DNA of 64,000 nt from Celeribacter ethanolicus (GTDB lineage: Bacteria > Pseudomonadota > Alphaproteobacteria > Rhodobacterales > Rhodobacteraceae): contig NZ_LRUC01000008.1 in NCBI RefSeq assembly GCF_001550095.1, positions 62,001-126,000 of the forward strand, written 5' to 3'. Below the pieces are notes generated by a model. The model did no database searches, was not told the DNA's origin, and worked only from the letters and a program-made list of their open reading frames with translations. This document shows, piece by piece, positions 29,787 to 37,998 of the stretch (position 1 is the first letter of the stretch; each line of letters begins with the position of its first letter). The position numbers and the translations under genes are program-made.

Positions 29787-30388
29787 AACCCGCTCACCCG
29801 ATCCGCAAGCACACGCAAGATCCGCGCTGTCGCTCCCCAGATGTAATAGGGCCCATATGGCACGGTGTAGAAGGAACGCATCTGACCGCGCCAGCGTCGG
29901 GACTGGATGGAGAAGTTCTTGGCATCAAGCACATGGGACAGAGGAACTTCGAAAACTTCAGAAACTTCCCCCTCTTCGGCAATTGGCGTGAAATCACCTC
30001 TGATCCAGCCCAAAACCGGGAACATTTCAAATTGCGTCACAGTTTCATGGGTCGGAAGCTCCCCCAAAACCTCGACAAGAGAGCGCGGCAGGCCGATCTC
30101 TTCGGTCGCTTCGCGCAGGGCGGCATCAATGGGGTCGCGGTCCGTGGGATCGACACGCCCGCCCGGAAACGCGATCTGACCGGGGTGATGTTTCAACGCC
30201 GAGGAGCGTTTGGTAAGGATCAGCCGCAGCCCCTGAGGCGTGTCTCGGATCGGCACGAGAACACCCGCAGGGCGCAGTTTCGCCGTCGCAGCCGGACGCA
30301 GGTCTCGGTTCAGGTCAAAATCCGAAGAAGATGCCCCCGGATCACTCAGCAGAGCCTTGAGGGTATCCCGATCAATCGGCGTCACCAT
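29783..30388 (-). CDS. CoA pyrophosphatase-type Nudix hydrolase
   Basis: 201 residues from the ATG at 30388. The Nudix box reads GGRVDPTDRDPIDAALREAT followed by EEIGL, preceded by LTKRSSALKHHPGQIAFPGG. The LxxHxGQIxFPGG element is the CoA-pyrophosphatase (NudL) signature. It splits CoA into 4'-phosphopantetheine and adenosine 3',5'-bisphosphate. The start lies 17 bp inside the end of hslO, so the two are likely coupled. Confidence 0.88.
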   Translation of the reverse strand: MVTPIDRDTLKALLSDPGASSSDFDLNRDLRPAATAKLRPAGVLVPIRDTPQGLRLILTKRSSALKHHPGQIAFPGGRVDPTDRDPIDAALREATEEIGLPRSLVEVLGELPTHETVTQFEMFPVLGWIRGDFTPIAEEGEVSEVFEVPLSHVLDAKNFSIQSRRWRGQMRSFYTVPYGPYYIWGATARILRVLADRVSGL

Positions 30389-31373
30389 CTGGGCTTTCCT
30401 CCGCTTCGAACCCGACGGTTTTCGGGTCGAGCACATAATGCGCGCCGCAGAACTGGCAATCTGCCGTCACGACACCCTCGTCGGTGGTCATGCGCGAAAT
30501 ATCCTTGGCCGAATAGATCGACAGGCTCTGACGCACCTTTTCCTCCGAACAGTTACAGCCAAAATGCACAGGTTGCGGGTCGAACACGCGGGGACGTTCC
30601 TCGTGGAACAGGCGCACGAGCAATTCCGTCGGCTGCACATGCGGACCGATCAGTTCCATATCCTCGACCGTATCGAGCAGAATATTGGCCCGGTTCCAGT
30701 CCTCGAAATCGTCATCGTTCAGGATGTCGGCCGCCTGCAAAAGACCGTCACCGTCCTCGTTGTCCTGTTGTGCGGCGAAAGGCGAAGCTTTCGGCATTTT
30801 CTGGAGCATGATGCCACCAGCACGCCAATGCTCCTCCCCTCCCGCCAGACGGGTGGTGCCGAAAGTTGTGGAAAATCGCGTCGGCAATTGCTCCGATTGC
30901 GCGAAATAGGTCTCGGCACAGGACGACAGAGAACCGCCCGAAATCGGGGTGATGCCCTGATAGGGCACCATCCCCTTGCCCTGGTCGATCAGGATCGCAA
31001 AATAGCCTTTGCCGATCTGGGAAAACGCATCGACACGCGGCAAAAGCCGATTGGCATCGAAGGATGCATAGGCGCGGATACGCGCCGGTTCGCCCTCGGC
31101 AGTGGGCGCATAGTAATCGGTCGCGATCAGACGTGCCGGACCATCGCCGCGCACCTGAAGGGAAAGTTTCCAGCGCAGCTTCATCGTCTGGCCGATCATT
31201 GCCGTCAAAAGCGCCATTTCCGCGACCAGGGCCTCGATTTCCGGCGGGTAGGCATGCTGTGCGAGGATGCGATTGAGCACCCCGTCGAGACGCGCCACGC
31301 GCCCGCGGATGTCCGAGGCATCCAGTTGGAAAGGCAGGACGGTATCGTCCCAGGCAATTTTCGATCCGAGCAT
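30372..31373 (-). CDS. hslO: Redox-regulated holdase chaperone Hsp33
   Basis: 333 residues. The redox switch is at the C-terminus: Cys273 and Cys275 (CNC) and Cys306/Cys309 (CQFC) bind zinc when reduced. Oxidation releases zinc and activates holding of unfolded proteins. The N-terminal domain has the family pattern (VAEMALLTAMIGQTMKLRWK, YQGITPISGGSLSSCAETYF). First gene of the hslO-nudL-cca-methyltransferase run; divergent from a Nudix gene. Confidence 0.95.
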   Translation of the reverse strand: MLGSKIAWDDTVLPFQLDASDIRGRVARLDGVLNRILAQHAYPPEIEALVAEMALLTAMIGQTMKLRWKLSLQVRGDGPARLIATDYYAPTAEGEPARIRAYASFDANRLLPRVDAFSQIGKGYFAILIDQGKGMVPYQGITPISGGSLSSCAETYFAQSEQLPTRFSTTFGTTRLAGGEEHWRAGGIMLQKMPKASPFAAQQDNEDGDGLLQAADILNDDDFEDWNRANILLDTVEDMELIGPHVQPTELLVRLFHEERPRVFDPQPVHFGCNCSEEKVRQSLSIYSAKDISRMTTDEGVVTADCQFCGAHYVLDPKTVGFEAEESPDGDAD

Positions 31374-31452
31374 TTGTGCTTCCCCTCAGCTTCGGCGCTG
31401 GAATATCCTGTTCATATAGGCGGAACAACCACCGAAGAAAGGCAGGGCAGAC

Positions 31453-31884
31453 ATGCGGCGATACGGAGAACCCAGACTTGAGGGACAATCTTACCGTGCC
31501 CGCCCCGGGGCCTATGCCATCCTGCCGAAGAACGGACGGCTGCTGTTGACTTATCAGGCAGGCATCCACAATGAATTCCAACTCCCCGGGGGCGGGATCG
31601 ACCCGGGCGAAAGTCCGGTGACGACCCTGCATCGCGAAGTCTTCGAAGAAACCGGCTGGCGGATCGCACAGCCGCGCTTTCTCGGAGCCTTTCGACGGTT
31701 TGTGTTCATGCCCGAATACGATCTCTGGGCCGAAAAGATTTGTCACATCTATCGGGCGCATCCGGTCCGCAAACTGGCCGAGCCGCCAGAAGAAGATCAC
31801 TCCGTCCATTGGGCAAGCCCCGAACAAGCCATAGTCAGCCTTGGAAATCCCGGTGACCGGGCCTTTCTTCAGCGCGTGTTCTGA
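31453..31884 (+). CDS. Nudix hydrolase
   Basis: 143 residues. A complete Nudix box, GGGIDPGESPVTTLHREV followed by FEETGW, with QLPGGG just before it. The early part YAILPKNGRLLLTYQ is typical. The substrate is not evident from the sequence. Its 3' end overlaps the convergent response-regulator phosphatase gene by 16 bp. Confidence 0.85.
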   Translation: MRRYGEPRLEGQSYRARPGAYAILPKNGRLLLTYQAGIHNEFQLPGGGIDPGESPVTTLHREVFEETGWRIAQPRFLGAFRRFVFMPEYDLWAEKICHIYRAHPVRKLAEPPEEDHSVHWASPEQAIVSLGNPGDRAFLQRVF

Positions 31885-33092
31885 CCGGAATATTCCAGCA
31901 AAATAGCCGAGATATCGTCGGGGAAATCCCTGTCCTTGTTGTAATCGTTGAGATCCCACAGGAAGGTGTCGAAAAACGCGTTTCCGGTCTCACGGCTCAC
32001 CTTGCGACACATCTCGGCAAGCCCCTCCTCACCGAGCATTCCGTCGCCGCCATCGGGACATTCCGTCACGCCGTCGGAGAAAATCAGGATACGCTCACCT
32101 GGCGAAAGGGTCAGACGCACATCTTCATACGGCGCATTCGGGATAAGCCCGACCGGCATGCCACCGTCACCGAAGAAGGTCACACTCCCGTCGGTCGATT
32201 GGAATATCGGGGTCGGATGACCGCATTGCGCCATCACAAAATCGCCGCTGAACCGATCGAAATGCCCAAGAATCATGGTAAAATAGAGATCCGTTTCCAT
32301 CTCCTCGAGCATCAGCCGATTGAGGGCCGCCGCGACCTCGGAGGGATCTGCGGGGTAAAACCCACCCTGTTCATTGCTGCGGATCGCAAGGTTCTGTTCC
32401 GGTGTCGACCCTGTCAGATAGGCCGCAAGCCGCGCCGTCATCAATGCGGAGGCAATGCCATGCCCCGACACGTCGAGCGCGAAAATGCCGAACTGTCGCT
32501 CGTTGATCGGGAAAAAGCCGACAAGATCGCCTCCGACATGCCCACTCGGCCGCAGCAGCAATGACACCTGCGCCGTCTGGAAATCCCGGAACCGCTCTCG
32601 CACCAGCGACTGCTGCATCTTCCGTGCCTCGACCAGATCGCGATCGAGCGAATCGTAGAGCGCCGAGATCTCGGCCAGGGTCGAGCTGACCAGGCGGTTC
32701 TTTTCCGTCAGTTCCCGCTCCATTCGCAAAATGCGTTCCCCGGCACGGATGCGGGCCAAAAGCTCATCGCCCGCCACAGGTTTGGTCAGAAAGTCATCCG
32801 CACCGACATCGAGCCCCTGAGCCACCTCCGCCTTGTCGGATTTCGACGTCAAAAGGATGAAATAACCATAATGCGCACGGTCGAGTTGCCGAAAGGCCTG
32901 ACAAAACTCCAGCCCGTTCATTCCCGGCATCATCCAGTCGGAAACTACGAGATCAATCGGCTCACGCTGACAGATTTCTATCGCCTCCCCCCCCGAAGCC
33001 GCCTCGAAAACCACATATCCCCAACGGCCGAGATAAGAGGACAAAATACGGCGTTGTGCCCGCGAATCGTCCACGACCAGAACGGTGTTCAC
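31869..33092 (-). CDS. Response regulator with PP2C (SpoIIE/RsbU) phosphatase output
   Basis: 407 residues with a GTG start at 33092. REC domain at about 1-120: acidic pocket VVDDS, phospho-acceptor Asp52 in VSDWMMPGMNG, conserved Lys in FLTKP. A coiled coil at about 140-180 (RMERELTEKNRLVSSTLAEI) links to a PP2C phosphatase domain (GGDLVGFF, LDVSGHGIASALMTARL, FSDGVTE, DDISAILL). Such proteins dephosphorylate anti-anti-sigma factors, but none is nearby. An upstream ATG at 33185 would add a non-conserved leader. Divergent from an HPt gene, a plausible phosphodonor. Confidence 0.88.
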   Translation of the reverse strand: MNTVLVVDDSRAQRRILSSYLGRWGYVVFEAASGGEAIEICQREPIDLVVSDWMMPGMNGLEFCQAFRQLDRAHYGYFILLTSKSDKAEVAQGLDVGADDFLTKPVAGDELLARIRAGERILRMERELTEKNRLVSSTLAEISALYDSLDRDLVEARKMQQSLVRERFRDFQTAQVSLLLRPSGHVGGDLVGFFPINERQFGIFALDVSGHGIASALMTARLAAYLTGSTPEQNLAIRSNEQGGFYPADPSEVAAALNRLMLEEMETDLYFTMILGHFDRFSGDFVMAQCGHPTPIFQSTDGSVTFFGDGGMPVGLIPNAPYEDVRLTLSPGERILIFSDGVTECPDGGDGMLGEEGLAEMCRKVSRETGNAFFDTFLWDLNDYNKDRDFPDDISAILLEYSGQNTR

Positions 33093-33300
33093 GACGCCAC
33101 GTTCAGGTACGGCTTGTAAATACGTGTGATTTTTCTGAGCGATGAGCAAAACGAAGCACCCTGACCTGTGACGTGTTCCGCTCATCCTGAGCCAGACGAT
33201 TTAATGTCGCCTTAAATCTAAAATTTTCCGGAAAATCGGGACCGCGCTTACATTTGCGTAACCTTATTGCACTCTTATCGCTCACAGACAGGAGGCTGCC

Positions 33301-33621
33301 ATGATTGACTGGGACCGGGTTGCGGAATTGCGAGACGAAGTTGGCGCGGAAGATTTTCGCGAAGTTGTGGACCTGTTTCTCGAGGAGGTCGACGAAGTGA
33401 TCAAGCGCATGAAAGCCATGTCGGACTCATCGTCTCTCGAACAAGATCTTCACTTTCTCAAGGGCAGTTCGCTGAACCTCGGTTTTGCTGCCTTCTCCGC
33501 CTTGTGCCGTGACGGAGAAAAAGCAGCGCGAGAGGGGCGCTCCGAAGTGATCAACATGGCCAAAATCTTTGACAGTTACGCTCAATCACGCTCTGAATTT
33601 ATCAGCAGGACCGTTGCCTGA
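33301..33621 (+). CDS. Histidine phosphotransfer (HPt) domain protein
   Basis: 106 residues, nearly all one HPt four-helix domain. The phosphorylated histidine is His51 in LHFLKGSSLNLGF. The first helix region VDLFLEEVDEVIKRM is typical. AGGAGG sits 6-11 nt before the ATG. It is divergent from a REC-PP2C gene, so the two probably form a phosphorelay; no histidine kinase is in the window. Confidence 0.88.
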   Translation: MIDWDRVAELRDEVGAEDFREVVDLFLEEVDEVIKRMKAMSDSSSLEQDLHFLKGSSLNLGFAAFSALCRDGEKAAREGRSEVINMAKIFDSYAQSRSEFISRTVA

Positions 33622-33629
33622 ACAGCCAT

Positions 33630-34880
33630 CTATAGAACGAATTCCGCCAGATCCCGATCATTTGTGATATCACGATAGACCAGCCCGGCCTTGTTCATGT
33701 TCTCGAACAAATGCGCAAAATTCGCCGGATCGTCGGTTTCGATTCCAATCAGGACCGATCCGAAATTGCGAGCGGATTTTTTCAGATATTCGAAGCGAGC
33801 GATGTCATCGTTCGGCCCCAGCATGTCAAGGAAATCGCGCAAGGCACCGGGACGCTGCGGCATACGCAGGATGAAATACTTTTTAAGCTCCCGGAAACGC
33901 TGTGCCCGTTCCTTGACTTCCGGCAGGCGTTCGAAATCGAAATTGCCACCAGACGTCACACACAGAACGCGTTTACCCTGAATCGCGTCACGAATGTCCT
34001 GAAGCGCGTCTATCGACAAGGCCCCAGCGGGTTCCAGAACGATGCCCTCGACATTCAGCATGTCGAGCATGGTCGAACAGATGCGATCCTCGGGGCAGGC
34101 GAGAATGTGATCGGTGGGAATGTCCTGCAGAATCCCGAAAGGCAGCGCTCCGATCCGCGCGACGGCCGCCCCGTCGACAAAACTGTCGACATCGCTCAGC
34201 GTCACGGGTTCTCCGGCCGCAACCGCAGCCGCCAGAGAGCGCCCACCCATCGGCTCCACCAAATAGACCTCGGTCGCAGGCGCCGTTTCGCGCAGGTAGG
34301 ACAGCACGCCCGCCGAAAGCCCGCCGCCGCCCACGGGCAGGACAACTACGTCCGGTACCATCTGGGACATGAATTCGACGGCCACGGTCGCCTGCCCCTC
34401 GATCACATCCATGTCGTCGAAAGGTGCAAGAAAATGCCCGCCCTGCTCCGCGCAATAGCTCTGTGCTGCCTCCAGTGTGTTGTCGAAATAGTCGCCAACC
34501 AAACGGATCTCGATGTTGTCACCGCCAAAGACCTTGGTCTTGTCGATCTTCTGCTGCGGCGTCGTGACCGGCATGAAGATCACCCCTTTCACCCCGAATT
34601 GCCGACAGGCAAAAGCCACGCCCTGTGCATGGTTCCCCGCAGAGGCGCAGACGAAAAGACCGATGCTCGGGTCTTTTTCCCGCGCTTTTATCATCGCATT
34701 CCATGCGCCGCGCAGCTTGTAGGATCGCACCGGCGTCAGATCCTCGCGCTTCAGCCAGACATCGCAATCATAGGCTTTCGACAGGTGATCGTTGCGCAGG
34801 CAGGGCGTAGGCGCGAACAGACGCCGGACCAGCGTTTCCGCAGCGCGCGCACGTTCGGTGAAAGGACCCGTCTCAGTCAT
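33630..34880 (-). CDS. ilvA: Threonine ammonia-lyase (threonine dehydratase)
   Basis: PLP enzyme that turns threonine into 2-oxobutyrate, first step of isoleucine synthesis. 416 residues. The PLP lysine is Lys55 in RSYKLRGA, the phosphate-binding loop is VGGGGLSAG, and the serine/threonine site is CASAGNHAQG. A single ACT-like regulatory domain occupies about 335-416 (YFILRMPQRPGALRDFL), shorter than the double domain of the E. coli enzyme. It overlaps the upstream membrane-protein gene by 8 bp. Confidence 0.94.
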   Translation of the reverse strand: MTETGPFTERARAAETLVRRLFAPTPCLRNDHLSKAYDCDVWLKREDLTPVRSYKLRGAWNAMIKAREKDPSIGLFVCASAGNHAQGVAFACRQFGVKGVIFMPVTTPQQKIDKTKVFGGDNIEIRLVGDYFDNTLEAAQSYCAEQGGHFLAPFDDMDVIEGQATVAVEFMSQMVPDVVVLPVGGGGLSAGVLSYLRETAPATEVYLVEPMGGRSLAAAVAAGEPVTLSDVDSFVDGAAVARIGALPFGILQDIPTDHILACPEDRICSTMLDMLNVEGIVLEPAGALSIDALQDIRDAIQGKRVLCVTSGGNFDFERLPEVKERAQRFRELKKYFILRMPQRPGALRDFLDMLGPNDDIARFEYLKKSARNFGSVLIGIETDDPANFAHLFENMNKAGLVYRDITNDRDLAEFVL

Positions 34881-35625
34881 GAAGCTCCCCCCGCATGGCC
34901 AGTTCGTAAATCGACGACAACAGGCTCACGTTGACCATCAGCAAAAACCACCCGGCCAGCAATTCATAAAGCAAGCCCAGCAAACCGCTTCCGAACACCG
35001 ATCCGATGAGCTGAATCACGATGAACAAAGCGATAGACAGGATCACGGCCTGAAAGATCACGGCGGAATGCGGCTTCGTGGCCTGCCAGGCTTGAACGAA
35101 TGAGATTTTCTGCCCCAGCGCAACTGCGGGCAGGGTCGGAGAGAGCCGGAAAAACACGAACACGGCAGGCAATGCGATCAGTACCATGACAAACAGCCCG
35201 CCCAGGGCCTGCGCCAGAACATTTCCAAAGAGCCCAAGCAGAAGACCACCCAAGAGCCCAACGGAAAGACCGATCAGCAAGCCAATGATGATCGACAGGA
35301 TCAGATAGCCCCAGATGCGGGACCCGCTCCAGGACGGGAAGGCCGAGGTCGGGCGTTTGCCCTCCAATGCGTAACGGTGCCACTCGACAGCGATCCAGCA
35401 GGAGCCCACCGCCATCACCACATTCGACAGGAGAATGAGCCAGATGCCACTGCCTGCAACAGCCTCCGGATTCCCCGAAGCCAAAGCCTCCATATCGACG
35501 GCATTAAAAGTGAGAATCTGCACGATCAGAATGCCGATCCAGATCAGACCGGAAACGGCGAGCGCCTCGTCCAGATGCCGGATGACCCGCAGAACCGCGT
35601 TTTGGAATAGAATGAAACCCGTCAT
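34873..35625 (-). CDS. Six-helix integral membrane protein of unknown function
   Basis: 250 residues with about six hydrophobic helices. Examples are SGLIWIGILIVQILTF, GIWLILLSNVVMAVG, LILSIIIGLLIGLSVGLLGG, and LFVMVLIALPAVFVFF. The segment WHRYALEGKRPTSAFP between helices 2 and 3 is hydrophilic and likely cytosolic. I do not recognise a named family. Its stop overlaps the ilvA start, so expression is probably coupled. Confidence 0.75.
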   Translation of the reverse strand: MTGFILFQNAVLRVIRHLDEALAVSGLIWIGILIVQILTFNAVDMEALASGNPEAVAGSGIWLILLSNVVMAVGSCWIAVEWHRYALEGKRPTSAFPSWSGSRIWGYLILSIIIGLLIGLSVGLLGGLLLGLFGNVLAQALGGLFVMVLIALPAVFVFFRLSPTLPAVALGQKISFVQAWQATKPHSAVIFQAVILSIALFIVIQLIGSVFGSGLLGLLYELLAGWFLLMVNVSLLSSIYELAMRGELHD

Positions 35626-35761
35626 GACGACCTTTCTCAGAACTTATGCCCGCAGGTTTAGTGCTTTTGCCCGGGGAGCTAAAGCAATCTTGGGCGTAAA
35701 CCTTGCTCTTGCCCCAAAAAACCGATAATCGCGCCTGCGAACTCCGAAAAAGGAATGTCCC

Positions 35762-36985
35762 ATGTCTGCGCCTAAAAAAGTGGTTCTCGCCTATTCCGGC
35801 GGCCTCGATACTTCGATCATCCTTAAATGGCTTCAGACCGAATACGGTTGTGAGGTCGTGACCTTCACCGCCGATCTCGGTCAGGGCGAGGAGTTGGAGC
35901 CAGCGCGCCAGAAGGCGGAACTCCTTGGTATCAAACCAGAAAACATCTACATCGAAGATGTGCGCGAAGAGTTCGTGCGTGATTTCGTCTTCCCGATGTT
36001 CCGCGCCAACGCGCTTTATGAAGGCGAATACCTGCTGGGCACCTCGATTGCGCGTCCGCTGATCTCCAAACGTCTTGTCGAGATTGCCGAAGCGACCGGG
36101 GCCGATGCCGTGGCGCATGGCGCGACCGGCAAGGGCAACGATCAGGTGCGTTTCGAGCTTTCCGCCTACGCGCTCAACCCCGACATCAAGGTGATCGCGC
36201 CCTGGCGGATCTGGGACCTGTCATCCCGTACAAAACTCATTGATTTTGCTGAGAAAAACCAGATCCCGATCGCCAAAAACAAACGTGGCGAAGCGCCGTT
36301 CTCGGTCGATGCCAACCTGCTGCACACCTCGTCCGAGGGTCGCGTTCTCGAGAACCCGGCAGAGCAAGCGCCGGACTACGTTCTCCAACGGACCGTGCCG
36401 GTGGAACAGGCGCCGAACGAGCCGGAATATGTCGAAATCACCTTTGAAAAAGGCGATGCGGTTGCGGTCAACGGCGAGGCGATGTCTCCGGCTACCCTGT
36501 TGACAAAGCTCAATGAATTGGGCGGCAAACATGGCATCGGCGTGCTCGATCTGGTGGAAAACCGCTTCGTCGGCATGAAATCCCGCGGCATCTATGAGAC
36601 CCCGGGCGGTACCATTCTTCTGCAAGCGCACCGCGGCATCGAACAGATCACGCTCGACAGCGGCGCAGGCCACCTGAAAGACAGCCTGATGCCGCGCTAT
36701 GCCGAGCTGATCTACAACGGCTTCTGGTTCTCCCCGGAACGCGAGATGTTGCAGGCTGCCATCGACAAATCACAAGAACATGTGTCGGGCACCGTGCGCC
36801 TGAAACTTTACAAAGGCGCCGCGCATACCGTTGGCCGCTGGTCCGAGGCTTCGCTCTATTCCGAGAAACACGTGACCTTCGAGGACGATGCCGGTGCCTA
36901 CGACCAAAAAGACGCCGCAGGCTTTATTCAGCTCAACGCTCTGCGCCTGAAACTTCTGGCGGCCCGGAATCGCCGCCTGAAATAA
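35762..36985 (+). CDS. argG: Argininosuccinate synthase
   Basis: Joins citrulline and aspartate, using ATP, in arginine synthesis. 407 residues. The ATP pyrophosphatase loop AYSGGLDTS is at residues 9-17. [15 protein letters not shown] and [10 protein letters not shown] are family signatures. AAAGGAA lies 8-14 nt before the ATG. It is followed by an 11-bp periodic repeat and a terminator. The arginine gene argJ lies at 10.6 kb, so the pathway is dispersed. Confidence 0.97.
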   Translation: MSAPKKVVLAYSGGLDTSIILKWLQTEYGCEVVTFTADLGQGEELEPARQKAELLGIKPENIYIEDVREEFVRDFVFPMFRANALYEGEYLLGTSIARPLISKRLVEIAEATGADAVAHGATGKGNDQVRFELSAYALNPDIKVIAPWRIWDLSSRTKLIDFAEKNQIPIAKNKRGEAPFSVDANLLHTSSEGRVLENPAEQAPDYVLQRTVPVEQAPNEPEYVEITFEKGDAVAVNGEAMSPATLLTKLNELGGKHGIGVLDLVENRFVGMKSRGIYETPGGTILLQAHRGIEQITLDSGAGHLKDSLMPRYAELIYNGFWFSPEREMLQAAIDKSQEHVSGTVRLKLYKGAAHTVGRWSEASLYSEKHVTFEDDAGAYDQKDAAGFIQLNALRLKLLAARNRRLK

Positions 36986-36987
36986 CT

Positions 36988-37042
36988 GTCGGCAAAACGT
37001 CGGACTATTGTCGGACTTCCGTCGGGCACAGGTCCGACAAAC
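36988..37042 (+). repeat. Five tandem 11-bp units beginning GTCGG
   Basis: GTCGG occurs at 36988, 36999, 37010 and 37021, exactly 11 bp apart, with a degenerate GTCCG at 37032. The tract begins two bases after the argG stop. GTCGGAC at 37010-37016 and GTCCGAC at 37032-37038 also form a 7-bp inverted repeat. Confidence 0.8.
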
Positions 37043-37050
37043 GTATAAGA

Positions 37051-37076
37051 AAAGGGCGCCCGAAGGCGCCCTTTTT
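37051..37076 (+). terminator. Terminator of argG (usable both ways)
   Basis: AAAGGGCGCC (37051-37060) and GGCGCCCTTT (37065-37074) form a 10-bp stem around CGAA, followed by further T residues. It separates argG from the convergent ribokinase gene. Confidence 0.88.
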
Positions 37077-37098
37077 CATGAGAGGATCCGCCCCGGTC

Positions 37099-37971
37099 TT
37101 AGCCACGAAAGGCTTTGACATCCGCCGCGGTTGGAATGGCATCCGCGGTACCCGGACGGGTGACCTTGAGCGCCGCCGCCTGTACCGCCCACTCCATCGC
37201 CGTGCGGATCGGCATACCGAAATCGAGACCTGCCGCCACATAGCCCACAAAAGTGTCACCGGCGCCTGTGCTGTCGACGGCAGTGACTTTCGGTGAGGTC
37301 ACTTCGATCACCTCGCCAGTTTCGTTCGAGCGCCACATCGCCCCTCTGGCCCCGAGTGTCACGAGAACCTGCGGCACCGGAATCTGATCGAGGGTCATGC
37401 CCATCTCGGAACAGAGCTGTGAGGCCTCCACCGCGTTCATCACCACCATGGAGACATCGGGGATCACACCGCGCACCGCCTCGACGGAGAACGGAGCAGC
37501 GGAGTAGATCACCCGCATGCCCTTCACCAGCGCAAAGGTCGCGGCATGGGCCTGAAGATTGGTTTCGTTCTGGAGCAAAAGCGTATCGCCAGATTTGGCC
37601 TGATCAATGGCCTGAATGACGAATTCGCTGTCCTGTTTCACATTCGCACCCGGGTCGATGACGATCATGTTCTCACCATCGGGCCCGACATAGATCACCG
37701 CATGACCGGTGGGCTCGTCGACCTCCCGCAGGAATTTACAATTGGCACCGTAGGTTTCGATCCGCTGCCGCACCCAGGGATCGGTCTTGCCGATGGCACC
37801 GATGTGATAGACCTCCGCCCCGGCTTTCGCGGCGGCGACGGATTGGTTGGCCCCTTTGCCACCCAATCCGATCTTGTGCCCGGTGGCGCTTAGCGTTTCG
37901 CCGGGGCCGGGAAAGCGAGGCAGGGTGTAAAAGCGGTCGATATTGACCGAACCGAGATTGAAAATCGCCAT
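37099..37971 (-). CDS. rbsK: Ribokinase (PfkB family)
   Basis: 290 residues. It phosphorylates ribose at the 5 position. GGKGANQSVAAAKAG is the N-terminal PfkB signature, and DSTGAGDTFVGYV near residues 245-257 holds the catalytic aspartate. No ribose transporter is adjacent, so another sugar or nucleoside-derived substrate is possible. It is 27 nt downstream of maeB on the same strand. Confidence 0.88.
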   Translation of the reverse strand: MAIFNLGSVNIDRFYTLPRFPGPGETLSATGHKIGLGGKGANQSVAAAKAGAEVYHIGAIGKTDPWVRQRIETYGANCKFLREVDEPTGHAVIYVGPDGENMIVIDPGANVKQDSEFVIQAIDQAKSGDTLLLQNETNLQAHAATFALVKGMRVIYSAAPFSVEAVRGVIPDVSMVVMNAVEASQLCSEMGMTLDQIPVPQVLVTLGARGAMWRSNETGEVIEVTSPKVTAVDSTGAGDTFVGYVAAGLDFGMPIRTAMEWAVQAAALKVTRPGTADAIPTAADVKAFRG

Positions 37972-37998
37972 TTATACACCTCCTCAACAGAGTTCTTC

